A stretch of 38,725 bases of DNA from Chrysochromulina tobinii (taxonomy: Eukaryota; Haptophyta; Prymnesiales; Chrysochromulinaceae). The stretch covers positions 1 through 38,725 of the forward strand of contig JWZX01001689.1 of NCBI GenBank assembly GCA_001275005.1, read 5' to 3'. The position numbers were made by a program, and so were the translations under genes. Shown here piece after piece: positions 18,052-26,574 of this stretch; the stretch's first letter is position 1, and every line of letters starts with the position of its first letter. Under the pieces are notes generated by a model, which was not told the DNA's origin, did not search any database, and worked only from the letters and a program-made list of their open reading frames with translations.

Positions 18052-19717
18052 ATGATGATGCAGCAGTGCATGCCCTGCCCAACATTAGCAAAGCCCATCT
18101 CAGTGAAGGTGCCGCTCCCGCCTGCCCTGGTGGAGGTCGCGACGCCGCAGTCCAATGACGACTGGTTCAGCGCCAAAAAGCGCAAGCGCACGGTGAGCCA
18201 TCGCGCGCCGGCCTGTCCTCGCGCCCCCGGGGCGACGCCTGGCAATTCAAGGAACCTGCGCCGCAGGCTGCCGCGCGCCAATGCGCGCTCGATGGATTGC
18301 AAGCTGGCCCCCCAATGCTTAAATATCGCGACCCTCCCGTGCGTCGGCAGGTGGCCTGTGGCCAATGTGACGCGTGCTGCCGCGATGATTGCGGCACGTG
18401 CCTGAACTGCCTGGACAAGCCCAAGTTTGGAGGCAGCGGTGCGCGCTCCGCAGACGGTCGCTGCGCGCGCGTCTCGGCGCGGCGCGCCGAGAGGGGCGGG
18501 AGACTAACTGCCCGCCCAAACGGTCCATCCCAGGGCCAAGGCCCCGCTGGGCGGCCATTGGTGCCGGGCACGCGGTCATCGGTTGGGCCGTGATTGCCGC
18601 AGCCTGTGCCGCCTGCCCCGCGCCGCCCTCCGCCTCTCCCCACCCCCTGAGCCCCTGCACTCACTTTTGTGTGGTCCCACCTGCCGTGGTCCTGTCGGCA
18701 GGCATTCGCAAGCAGTCGTGCCTCGAGCGCAAGTGCAGGCAGCCAATGGCGGCGCCGACGCCGGGCAGTGGGCTGCGGTCCGGCCCCATCGTCGTCGCGA
18801 GCAGCACACCTGCCGTGCAGCTCGCCACGACGCTCCTCGGAGCGCCGCCCGATACGGCGCCCGCGGCCAAGGCGCGCAGCTCGATGGCACCGCAGGAGTT
18901 CGAGCAGTTCTGGTCAGCCGTACAGTGCTGCATGCTGCTGCAGGGCGGGCCCGCCGCCGCCGACGCGCATGCCGCAATGCTCGAGCAGATGCATGAGGCG
19001 CGCTCGGCTGCCAAGGCCTCGGCGCAGCGCGCACGCACCAATCGGTGCGGCGGGTGCGCCGGCTGCTTGCGCGGCGACTGCGGTGCTTGTAAAAATTGCC
19101 GCGACAAGCCAAAGTTCGGGGGCAAGGGCATCAAGAAGCAGGCGTGCGTGCGCCGCGCGTGCAACAACCCGCTGCCCGATGTGCATGAGGACGACGAGGA
19201 TTTCGACGACGACGAGTGCGAGCCTCTCGCCAAGACCGCACGGGTGCTCGCGAATGGTCCCGACGGTTTCCTTTCCGCGGCGCCCTCACCTAGCTCAAGC
19301 GCGTCGCAGCACAAGGGCAGCGTGCCCATCTTCGAGCTCGGCGCCGACGCGAAGATGCGCTCCAAGGTAAGCAATGGCAGCTGCGGCATGCTGCAAGATA
19401 CGCGCCGGCGGCTGCAGGAGCTGCGGGCGGCGAACGGCGCGATCACCTTCGAAAACGGCGCCTTCGAGGACATCGTGAGGCCGTCGTCGTCGATGTCGAC
19501 GGGCTACTCGACGGCGGACGAGTACGAGGTGGACGCGGAGGAGCCCGACGACGATTCGAATGGTTCCGAGCAAAACTCGGCCACCGATGATGCCGATGAG
19601 GGCGAGGGCGTCGAAGGCACCTCCGGCGAGGCTTCCGGCGAGGCTCTGCTCGTGGCACTCGCGCGCTCCGGATCGCGTGAAGGCTCTTCACAGGGCTCGC
19701 GTGCAGGCTCGCCGTGA
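18052..19717 (+). CDS. Protein with two CXXC zinc fingers (CpG-binding type), three exons
   Basis: Nuclear DNA-binding protein of the CXXC class, known in KDM2, CFP1, MLL and DNMT1 to bind unmethylated CpG. Exons 18052-18192, 18351-18438 and 18702-19717 join to 414 codons. Finger 1 (residues 50-88) is CGQCDACCRDDCGTCLNC, DKPKFGG, then GIRKQSCLERKC across the second splice. Finger 2 (192-230) is CGGCAGCLRGDCGACKNC, DKPKFGGKG, KKQACVRRAC. All eight zinc-ligand cysteines are present in both. A basic patch AKKRKRT precedes finger 1 and could be a nuclear signal. The rest is Ala-rich, then acidic and Ser-rich; no catalytic domain is seen. The ATG run at 18052 is the likely start, though the frame is open upstream to the stop of the LRR gene. 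Confidence 0.85.
18193..18350 (+). other. Intron 1 of the CXXC gene (158 bp)
   Basis: Donor GTGAGCC after AAG CGC ACG; acceptor gtcggcAG before GTG GCC TGT. Phase 0. Removal places the basic stretch directly before the first CXXC finger. Confidence 0.82.
18439..18701 (+). other. Intron 2 of the CXXC gene (263 bp)
   Basis: Donor GTGCGC within the KFGGSG segment; acceptor gtcggcAG before GCATTCGC. Phase 1. Splicing rebuilds KFGGSG-IRKQSC, matching the uninterrupted second finger KFGGKG-IKKQAC. Confidence 0.88.
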
Positions 19718-20870
19718 AGAGCCCTGGAAGAGCCTTTCCCTCAGGAGACGAGGTGGCGTGTGTCGGGTCGTCGCGGGGCATCAAGGGGCATCAAGGGGCA
19801 TCAAGGGGGGTGCTGGCACCTGGCGGCGCTACGGCGGCCGCAGGCCAGGCCCCCTCCCGCGTGACCCTTCGGCACCGCGCCGACTCACCTCCCATCCTCT
19901 CTCCCTGCGTTGTGCCGTGTGCATGTGCGTGATGTCTGTGCGAGTGCTGTGTGCCGTCCGAGTGCTGTGCCGTGAGAGTGCCCCATGTGTGCGAGTGGTA
20001 TGATGCTTGTGTGCTACCTTGTACCATGTACGTCAGAGCGGATGAATGTCGGCTCGTGGAGAGCGAGAGGTGGAGCCAGAGGACTGCTGTGGACGTCCCT
20101 GTCGTATCGCGGTATGTGTCCGGGGCTCCGCGGCCGCCTCCCCCTCCGGCCGGTGCCGGTGACTCCCCCCGGTCCACGCACTCGCAGGTGCGAACGAGGC
20201 GGAGTCTGGTGCTCTGGTGTCTGCCCGACTGCCCCACAGCATGCAGCATGTGGAGTCTGGAGAGAATCTGGTGAAGATTCTGATCGCGCGCGAGGTCGCC
20301 GGCCGGAGGCGGAGCGCATCGCGGTTATACGGCGCTGCATCCCGATCGCCGGCGCGGGGCGCGGGCGTGGCCGGCACGACGATCGCGTGACTGAAAACGA
20401 CGCGACGACCGCTGTTTCGTGTTTGACCGTGTTACAAGCCAAGCCCGACGTTATTATGTGTGAGCCTCGGTGTGCTTCCAGTGGTATAGGTGTTGTATAG
20501 GTGTTCCGTGTCTGACGTGAAAATCGTGAGCGACACGATGTTTGCGTGAGGAACCCGGGAAGAATCAAGAAACCGCTAACCGGCCGCGACGCTCCCTCGT
20601 CGGACGGGCAAATCGGAAGCCGAACAGGAACACCGCCTCAAAAGCCTGGACAAGGCGCATGACAAGCGACAAGGCGCAAGCTGGCAGGCGGTCTCGGACG
20701 GGAGTCGGACGCGGGCGGCTGGCGTACGTCGGCGCTCCCCCAGTCGCCCTGCTCACGGCAACGCCTGCGCAGGAGCGCCTCGCCTGCACGCTGCCAAGAC
20801 GTCGCGTTGCCCACGCTGCACGGCCACTAGCCAATCACTAGCCAATCACTAGCCAATCACTAGCCAATCA
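19718..20870. other. Intergenic region between convergent genes
   Basis: No supported gene on either strand. It contains a 10-bp repeat ggggcatcaa x3 (19775-19804), GT-rich stretches around 19910-20010 and, at the right edge, the 11-bp CCAAT-bearing array at 20825-20878. Confidence 0.55.
19775..19804 (+). repeat. 10-bp tandem repeat x3
   Basis: Three perfect copies of ggggcatcaa about 60 bp after the CXXC stop codon. Confidence 0.9.
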
Positions 20871-20878
20871 CTAGCCAA
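20825..20878. repeat. 11-bp tandem repeat x5 carrying CCAAT and the stop codon of the minus-strand gene
   Basis: Unit cactagccaat, four perfect copies and a fifth differing at the last base. Read on the minus strand each unit contains TAG. The TAG at 20871-20873 is the stop of the TPR-like gene, so extra copies lie just beyond it in the 3' flank. Confidence 0.9.
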
Positions 20879-22004
20879 CGTCCGCCGCCACGCCCACCCT
20901 GCGTATGCTCAGGACGACGCGTCCACTGCGGAGGCCATTCGGGATGACGCTCAGGACGACACTCAGGCTGCAGCACGCGCCGACGGCAGGCCGGCGCAAG
21001 GCGAGCTCGGCGACCACCTCACCCGTCTGCTGGAGGGTCTCGTAGCCCATGCGCATACGCAGGCACCATTCCGCGGCGATGTCGACATCCTTGAACACGC
21101 CCGTGCACAGCAGCGCAGCCACCTGGAGCTCTGGCGAGCGGAAGAAATGGTCCACAGTCGAACTGATGAGCGGGCTCTCGTCCTCTGGTTCTTCTCGCTC
21201 GATGTCGAGCTCGGGCAAGTCCACTCGAGGACCCTTGGCCGTCGTCAGCCGGAGGCGTTCGCCCATCTCGCTGAGCAGCGCCACGTGCAAATTGTCGCGC
21301 GACATTTGCGCCGTGCGCGCATCGCGGGCGCTCAGGCTCAGTTGCAGGCAGCGCTTCTGCAGCCACACGGCTCGCGAGAACGCACCCGTCTGCTGCATCG
21401 CGTTGGCCAGATTGCAACACGACACGCGCTCAACGAGCTGTCGCGAGACTCCATGGGACATGCGCCGGGCCAAGCCGAGCGCCCTGGCTGCGTGATCGTA
21501 TCCCTCTCGCGTCGCTACCCGGCGAATCGCGTGGTTGCACGCATCGATGTGCATCTCACACGCCTTGAGCAGTGCGATGTTCAGGTTGTCACGTTCGCGC
21601 GCTGCGAGCTCGGTGTCGCCGGCCTGCACGGATAGCCTCAGACAGCGTTCGTGCTCAGCCACGCACCCCTCGTGATCCCCGAGCGCTGAATGGCAATTAG
21701 CAATGTTGCACGCAGCCACTCGCTCGACAAGGAGTTGCGAGTGTGCGTCCGTGAATCGCAGCCCGCGAGCCCTCGCGCGCTCGAAGAAAGCCAATGCTTT
21801 GCGTGCTTCGCCAGCCGCTAGTGCCGTGTGGCCCTCTTCGATAAGCTCTTGAGCGCCGTCGACGAGCTCGTCATGCTCCCTTGCCGCCAATGGAGTGGCC
21901 GTGTGCTCGTCTCGCCCGTGCGCCGGTAACTCAGTCCTCTCGCGCTCGCCCTGCGAAGCCACGGGCTTGGCTTTCTTGGAGAGGACCTTTGACGATTTGC
22001 CCAT
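20871..22004 (-). CDS. TPR-like helical repeat protein
   Basis: A 377-residue protein starting at MGKSSKVLSKKAKPV (ATG at 22004). An upstream in-frame ATG at 22076 would add 24 residues that look like leader. An N-terminal helical pair, AQELIEEGHTALAAGEARKALAFFERARARGL, fits a tetratricopeptide repeat. An internal duplication follows: LVERVAACNIANCHSALGDHEGCVAEHERCLRLSVQAGD...ARERDNLNIALL and LVERVSCCNLANAMQQTGAFSRAVWLQKRCLQLSLSARD...MSRDNLHVALL, about 95 residues apart. Such arrays usually mediate protein-protein contacts. The C-terminal ~110 residues are not recognisable. The protein is probably cytosolic or nuclear; partner unknown. Confidence 0.75.
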   Translation of the reverse strand: MGKSSKVLSKKAKPVASQGERERTELPAHGRDEHTATPLAAREHDELVDGAQELIEEGHTALAAGEARKALAFFERARARGLRFTDAHSQLLVERVAACNIANCHSALGDHEGCVAEHERCLRLSVQAGDTELAARERDNLNIALLKACEMHIDACNHAIRRVATREGYDHAARALGLARRMSHGVSRQLVERVSCCNLANAMQQTGAFSRAVWLQKRCLQLSLSARDARTAQMSRDNLHVALLSEMGERLRLTTAKGPRVDLPELDIEREEPEDESPLISSTVDHFFRSPELQVAALLCTGVFKDVDIAAEWCLRMRMGYETLQQTGEVVAELALRRPAVGACCSLSVVLSVIPNGLRSGRVVLSIRRVGVAADVG

Positions 22005-22076
22005 GTGACATCGGCATGTGCCGTGAACCCATGGGCCAGCACCGTGAAAGTAAACACAACCAGAATTCTTCATCAT

Positions 22077-22676
22077 CCATGTGTCCTGCAGCCTGCCGAT
22101 GTCGGCGTGTTATTACCGGGGATAACTTTACAGTATACAGAAGTCAGCGCCCGAGACGGCGCCGATTCACACGTCCCGGACGTACCGCTCTCCGGGAGCC
22201 GGGTGTCTCCTGGAGACCCGGTAACGATCGGGTCTCCTGGAGACCCGGTAACGATCGCGCGACGCCGTCGCGGCGCCCCCCCGGCAGGCGACGGGTCCGC
22301 CCCCCCACACACGCAAACCAAAACCCACACCGCAGTCACAGAGCCCGCACACAACAGCAGAGACGACAGACGATCCGTCCACATGAACACGTACGAAGAA
22401 CGATGCGCTAAGACAGTCGTGGACGTGGTACTCACCGCTGCGCACACTACTACTACACGCTCCACACCCGACTGCGCACACGCGATGTTGTGGATTCGGT
22501 TTCACCTCACCTGTGTCTTCTCCCGTCTGTGCACTGGTCCGAGGTGTGACAGAGACGCATGCGGAGACGCGTCCGTTGCACACGCACACAATCCGAGGTT
22601 CGGCTAACCCTCTCCTCACAGCCTCCATTTCCCCACGTCCTCCATGCCCTGATCGATTGCGCGGGCGCGTGCGTCA
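22077..22676. other. Intergenic region between two minus-strand genes
   Basis: No supported gene. It contains ACAGTATACAG (about 22130-22139) upstream of the TPR-like gene, resembling the ACAGTATACTG before the gene at 26575, and the 27-bp tandem pair at 22201-22256. Confidence 0.55.
22201..22256. repeat. 27-bp tandem repeat x2 with inner near-palindrome
   Basis: Two copies (the first with two extra bases) each containing GGGTCTCCTGGAGACCC, palindromic apart from its centre, followed by GGTAACGATC. Confidence 0.85.
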
Positions 22677-24521
22677 TCAATCGCCGTGCCCCTCGCCGAC
22701 CTTTGCCACCTTGTTTGCGTACGGGTTGGGGCCCAACGTGGCAGGTCCTGTTGCTTGGACCTCGAAGATGGCGTTGGGGGTGTTGTAGCAGCTCTTCTCG
22801 GGGCCCGACTCAGCCCCGGGACCACTCCCTTCTGCCATAACTGCCGTTCCCTTGTCCCCCATCGGTGTCATGTCCAGGCCGAGCAGCGATAGAGCCTGGT
22901 TCAGGCACTTGGCGGCACCATGAGCGTCTGTCCAGCAGTTCTCGATGTCAATGTTGTCGTCCATGTAGGCCTTTGCCGTCTTCATGAAGTCGCTGGGCGC
23001 GCGCGTGAGGGTGCAGTCAAATCTGCTGCCGGGAGGTGTAAACCGGTGGAACACGGAGAACTCCCTGTCAAGCTCGTTGCGCGTGATTTTGAGCATCGCG
23101 ACCTTCGGGTGCTTTGCCATTGAGGCCAGAGCGTCCGTCCACGCAGGCATCGCGCGCTCGTTGCGCGCCATCGTACATGCGGACGGGCTATCCAGCTTTG
23201 TACCCTTTCCGGCCGTGTTGGCGTTGACGAACTGCGGGAAGAACTTGATGGTGATGGAGCACTCGGCGGGAGGGCATACGTCGACCGGCACGCCAGCGCA
23301 GACCAGGTCGCGCACACGAACATAATATTCGGCGAGGTTGTAGCGCAGGCCCGCGTACAGTGGCGACGTTTCGCCAATGAGGCTCATGCGATCGATCTTG
23401 AGCTGCTTGAACTCGAGGGCCGCCTGGGCCATGATCTTCTCCTGGAGCTCCGGGTTCCTAGCGTTCATGAGGGTGTGGGTATCCGCGTCGAAGATGGCGT
23501 CGGGCTCCCCGCCATTGCACTCTGGGATCGCGCTTGTCGACCACACGGTGGTGCTGTACGCGAACGGCTCCCCGATGTCGAACACGCACGGGTGCTTGTT
23601 GAGCGCCTTGCCGATCTCTGTCGTGCCGCTTCCATGGTCGGAAACGACGACGAGCACCTGTGCGCGCGGCCCCATAGCCGCTGCCGGTGCAGGGCGTGCT
23701 GCCGCTGCCGGTGCGGGCCGCACGGCCGCAACTGGTGCGTGATACGGTACGACCGGTGCCGCAGGTCGTGCAGCCACGGCCGGTGTGGGCCGCACGGCCG
23801 CAGCCGGTGTGGGCCGCACGGCCGCAGCCGGTGCCGCCTCCACCTTCTGGCACGCGAGGAGGCACTGTGTGTGCATAAAGGTCGGATTGGCCCGGCATTC
23901 GCCCGCAGCCGCCCACCCGGCGCAACCCTGGACTGGCCGCGGCCCGCTAGGCGCTGACGCTGAGGTAACCGGCCCGGCAACGGGCCGCACCACTGCCGGC
24001 ATGGGCCTCGCGGCCGGTGCGGGTTTCGCAACCGCAGCCGGTGCAGGCCTCGCGGCCGCTGCCGGCGCGGGTTTCGCAACCGCAGCCGGTGCAGGCCTCG
24101 CGGCCGCTGCCGGTGCGGGTTTCGCAGCCGCTGCCGGTGCAGGCCTCGCGGCCGCTGCCGGTGCAGGTTTGGCAGTCGCTAGGGGTGCCGGCTTGGGCGT
24201 CGTGGCCGCCGGTGCTGGGTAGTACCCTCCGACGAGAATGTTGGGGTCCACGGTATCCGCCAGCGGTGCTGGCTCTCCCTTGAGCGAGTCGTCATCCGCA
24301 GCGCAACGGACGGGATCATCGGAGTAGAGGCAGCCAATGAGGGCCTTCTTGGACTTGGTGGGCCGCTCCTCCTTGGCTTCTTGGTCCGGTAGTGGCGGAG
24401 CCATCAGAGCTGCATCGGCAGAGTCGCCCGCATTGAGCTCCGTCGTTGGCTGCATCGCCGCCAACCACGGCGGCATGCCTAGTACCAAGGGCAGCAAGAG
24501 GGGCAGGGGCAGCAGCACCAT
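22677..24521 (-). CDS. Secreted/Golgi Ala-Pro-repeat protein with ShKT-like and sulfotransferase-like domains
   Basis: A 614-residue protein starting MVLLPLPLLLPLVLGMPPWLAA, a signal peptide or membrane anchor. Residues of about 100-185 and 226-285 are Ala/Pro/Lys/Arg repeats (PAPAAAAKPAPAAAA type). Between them lies a ShKT-like module (about 197-223), CAGWAAAGECRANPTFMHTQCLLAC, with only four cysteines, so shorter than the usual six-cysteine form. From about 287 a sulfotransferase-like domain begins: QVLVVVSDHGSGTTEIGKALNKHPCVFDIGEPFA, where SDHGSGTT fits the 5'-phosphosulfate loop for PAPS, and continues through MLKITRNELDREFSVF to the end. Known relatives transfer sulfate to glycans in the Golgi lumen. 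Acceptor unknown. Its 5' end faces the aminotransferase gene about 200 bp away. Confidence 0.8.
   Translation of the reverse strand: MVLLPLPLLLPLVLGMPPWLAAMQPTTELNAGDSADAALMAPPLPDQEAKEERPTKSKKALIGCLYSDDPVRCAADDDSLKGEPAPLADTVDPNILVGGYYPAPAATTPKPAPLATAKPAPAAAARPAPAAAAKPAPAAAARPAPAAVAKPAPAAAARPAPAAVAKPAPAARPMPAVVRPVAGPVTSASAPSGPRPVQGCAGWAAAGECRANPTFMHTQCLLACQKVEAAPAAAVRPTPAAAVRPTPAVAARPAAPVVPYHAPVAAVRPAPAAAARPAPAAAMGPRAQVLVVVSDHGSGTTEIGKALNKHPCVFDIGEPFAYSTTVWSTSAIPECNGGEPDAIFDADTHTLMNARNPELQEKIMAQAALEFKQLKIDRMSLIGETSPLYAGLRYNLAEYYVRVRDLVCAGVPVDVCPPAECSITIKFFPQFVNANTAGKGTKLDSPSACTMARNERAMPAWTDALASMAKHPKVAMLKITRNELDREFSVFHRFTPPGSRFDCTLTRAPSDFMKTAKAYMDDNIDIENCWTDAHGAAKCLNQALSLLGLDMTPMGDKGTAVMAEGSGPGAESGPEKSCYNTPNAIFEVQATGPATLGPNPYANKVAKVGEGHGD
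23673..24190. repeat. GC-rich minisatellite coding Ala/Pro repeats (two blocks)
   Basis: Blocks at about 23673-23841 and 24001-24190 are built from variants of gccgctgccggtgcaggcc. They code for the PAPAAA stretches flanking the ShKT-like module. Confidence 0.85.
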
Positions 24522-24721
24522 GATGGTCGGGGAAATTTTTTTCTGTCCCGAAATGGAAAGCGTGCATGACCCTTTTTTGGTACCATCCGGGCATGCGTAG
24601 ACGTGGGAAGTGGGGGAAGTGATCGATTTGGGTGCAGGGTTTTAATCGGTTACGTATCCTCATGTATTGCATGTATCTTCTTAATGAAGAGGGTGTGAAG
24701 TTTTCCAATGAACTTCTCATC

Positions 24722-25888
24722 ATGCTCGACGCCGCCGTCGGCTTCGCCGCTGGCGCGGCCTGCGCAGCCGCGCTGTACTACGTCGTCGCGCAGCGGCTCA
24801 CGCGGCGATCCGACACAGAGCCTGCCCTCGTCCAAGATCCCGAGACTTGGGCAGCTCGCCACCACGGGGCACGTGCGTCCGTCGACCCGGGGTACTACGC
24901 CTTCTACTCATCGGTGGCGGGCGCCATCACCACCAACGTTGCGCTCATGGCGGTGCCCATCGACGACCACTGCATCGTCCGAGGTCATGCCGTTTTTGAC
25001 ACGTGCTCGCTCGTTGGCGGGCGCATGTACCGGCTGCAGATCCACCTCGACCGGCTCTTTGCATCAGCCAAGGCTGCACGTCTACCGCTGCCCTTTGGAG
25101 ACGACGAGGCGGCCAATCGCTCGCGCATGACCGCGATCGTGCGTGCCACGTGCAAGGCGAGCGGTAAGAGCGACTGCGACGTACGCTTTTGGCTGACCGC
25201 GGGCACAGGTAACCTGGGAGTGACGCCGGCAGGATGTCGCCCTTCCTTCTTCGTGCTGTGCTTTGGTGGGTTGCCGGCGCTCAAGACTGCAGCCTTGGAC
25301 GGCAGCATTGCCGAAGTGACCATCCCCGAGAGCGTCGTGCCGCTCAAGCCGCCGCACCTCGCCCAGCTCAAGTCTAACAACTACCTGCTCAACGCCCTCA
25401 CCATGATGGCTGCTGCCGAGCGCGGGGGGACCTTCGGCATCGGCGTGACAAGCAGCGGTTACTTGACGGAGTCGTGCGTGCTCAACGTGATCGTGGTCGG
25501 CAAGGACGGCGCGCTGCGCACGCCGCCGTTTGAGGGCATCCTGTGCGGCACCACCGTCCGTCGCGTTTTCGAGCTGGCACGCCAGCACCTCGTGGGTAGC
25601 GCCGTCGTGGGCAGCGCCGTCGTGAGCAGCGCCGTCGTGGGCAGCGCCGTCGTGGGCAGCCGTTGGGCGCTGCTCTCCGACGTTCGACAGGAGCCTATCA
25701 GAGCGGATGAGGCGCGAGACGCGGCCGAGCTCATGCTGGTCGCGGGCGACACGCATGTCTGCCCGATCACGACGCTCGACGGCCACAAGATTGGTAACGG
25801 CAAGCCCGGTCCCGTGTTTGCAGCACTCAAGCGTCTGTTAGAGGAGGATGCGGGTGCGGCCTCGGGCGAGCACATCGAAGCGCTGTGA
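24722..25888 (+). CDS. Class IV PLP-dependent aminotransferase, N-terminally anchored
   Basis: Fold-type IV enzyme (branched-chain / D-amino-acid aminotransferase / aminodeoxychorismate lyase group), 388 aa from ATG 24722. An earlier ATG at 24662 would add 20 residues. Motifs: VRGHAVFDTCSLVGGRMYRLQIHLDRLFASA (family entry), QLKSNNYLLNALTMMAAAERG with the presumed PLP-binding Lys217, TSSGYLTESCVLNVIVV and PFEGILCGTTVRRVFELA (cofactor phosphate region). An N-terminal hydrophobic helix AAVGFAAGAACAAALYYVVAQRL suggests a membrane anchor or targeting sequence, unusual for this family. A 15-bp in-frame tandem repeat (25592-25660) inserts GSAVV units after the RRVFELA helix. Exact substrate cannot be told. 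The gene is divergent from the sulfotransferase-like gene. Confidence 0.85.
   Translation: MLDAAVGFAAGAACAAALYYVVAQRLTRRSDTEPALVQDPETWAARHHGARASVDPGYYAFYSSVAGAITTNVALMAVPIDDHCIVRGHAVFDTCSLVGGRMYRLQIHLDRLFASAKAARLPLPFGDDEAANRSRMTAIVRATCKASGKSDCDVRFWLTAGTGNLGVTPAGCRPSFFVLCFGGLPALKTAALDGSIAEVTIPESVVPLKPPHLAQLKSNNYLLNALTMMAAAERGGTFGIGVTSSGYLTESCVLNVIVVGKDGALRTPPFEGILCGTTVRRVFELARQHLVGSAVVGSAVVSSAVVGSAVVGSRWALLSDVRQEPIRADEARDAAELMLVAGDTHVCPITTLDGHKIGNGKPGPVFAALKRLLEEDAGAASGEHIEAL
25592..25660 (+). repeat. 15-bp in-frame tandem repeat, about 4.6 copies
   Basis: Unit gtgggcagcgccgtc. It encodes VGSAV/VSSAV pentapeptides in the aminotransferase. Confidence 0.92.
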
Positions 25889-25954
25889 CGAGCACATCGA
25901 AGCGCTGTGGCGAGTGCATCTACGCGCTGTGACGAGTACATCGAAGCGCTGTGA
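25867..25954 (+). repeat. 22-bp tandem repeat x4 across the aminotransferase stop codon
   Basis: Units begin cgag(c/t)(a/g)catc and end gcgctgtga or gcgctgtgg. The first unit supplies the last codons and the TGA at 25886-25888; three further copies lie beyond. Confidence 0.9.
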
Positions 25955-25962
25955 ATCGCCAT

Positions 25963-26086
25963 AATGGAGTCGTTCACACCGCCAGAATGGAGTCGTTCAC
26001 ACCGCCAGAATGGAGTCGTTCACACCGCCAGAATGGAGTCGTTCACACCGCCAGAATGGAGTCGTTCACACCGCCAGAATGGAGTC
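25963..26086 (+). repeat. 23-bp minisatellite, 5 copies plus a partial
   Basis: Perfect copies start at 25963, 25986, 26009, 26032 and 26055, with a partial copy at 26078. Each contains ATGGAGTCGTTCACACCG. The array creates stop-free frames that are not genes. Confidence 0.95.
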
Positions 26087-26520
26087 ATTTGTTGGCCCTG
26101 GCATGATTGTGCGCGCAGTGCCTACTGCAGGGTACCACTATGGGAGGTTGGGAGCCTCCTCGTGCAGCACGCGGCGGTGGTTAGGCGGTGGTTGGTGCCG
26201 TGCAGGCGTTCAAAATGTATGAGCGGACAGGGGAAGTAGCCGATCGAGTTGAGTTCAGTACTGTACTTCAGGTTTAAGTTGATGAGTAGAGTCTGTGATC
26301 CTCTTGTGTGCAGAGAGAGCGAGAACTGTGGGTGGACCGTGAAGATACAAGATTGCGACTTCGAAGGACGGCCGTGTGTGTTTCGGAATGCGTTCGGCCA
26401 CGCTCTTCACAGTGACACTCAGGCACACCGACAGAAGTGTCAGGGTATGGCGACGACCCACTTCACACACTTTCCGAAGACGACTACCTCAACGAACCCC
26501 AAATATTTCCACCGGTCTCG

Positions 26521-26560
26521 CTGACTTGACTTTATTAACAGCCAAGTTCACAGTATACTG
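26521..26560 (+). promoter_or_regulatory. Promoter-like cluster upstream of the Methyltransferase_16 gene
   Basis: Order: CTTGACTT, TTATTAACAGCCAAGTT, ACAGTATACTG, then ATG 15 bp later. The order of ACTTG run, AACAGCCAA and a TATA-like core parallels 6728-6780. Confidence 0.35.
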
Positions 26561-26574
26561 AGTGTGGGACAACA

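Larger units (their letters stand above)
25889..26574. other. Intergenic region with minisatellites
   Basis: The first 200 bp are tandem arrays. The remainder (26090-26574) has no protein-like frame. A CTTGACTT fragment, AACAGCCAAGTT and ACAGTATACTG lie 14-53 bp before the next ATG and look promoter-like. Confidence 0.55.

Noticed and set aside
20014-20568. Overlapping long frames on both strands between the convergent genes
   Set aside because: Arg/Pro/Ser-rich translations typical of GC-rich non-coding DNA; no domain, and both strands are equally open.
21147-21635. Plus-strand frames of 148-162 codons opposite the TPR-like gene
   Set aside because: Shadows of the minus-strand gene, which alone shows internal TPR-like repeats.
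25964-26239. Frame made of repeated MESFTPPEWSRS-type residues
   Set aside because: Created by the 23-bp minisatellite, which has no stop in any frame; no sign of coding outside the array.
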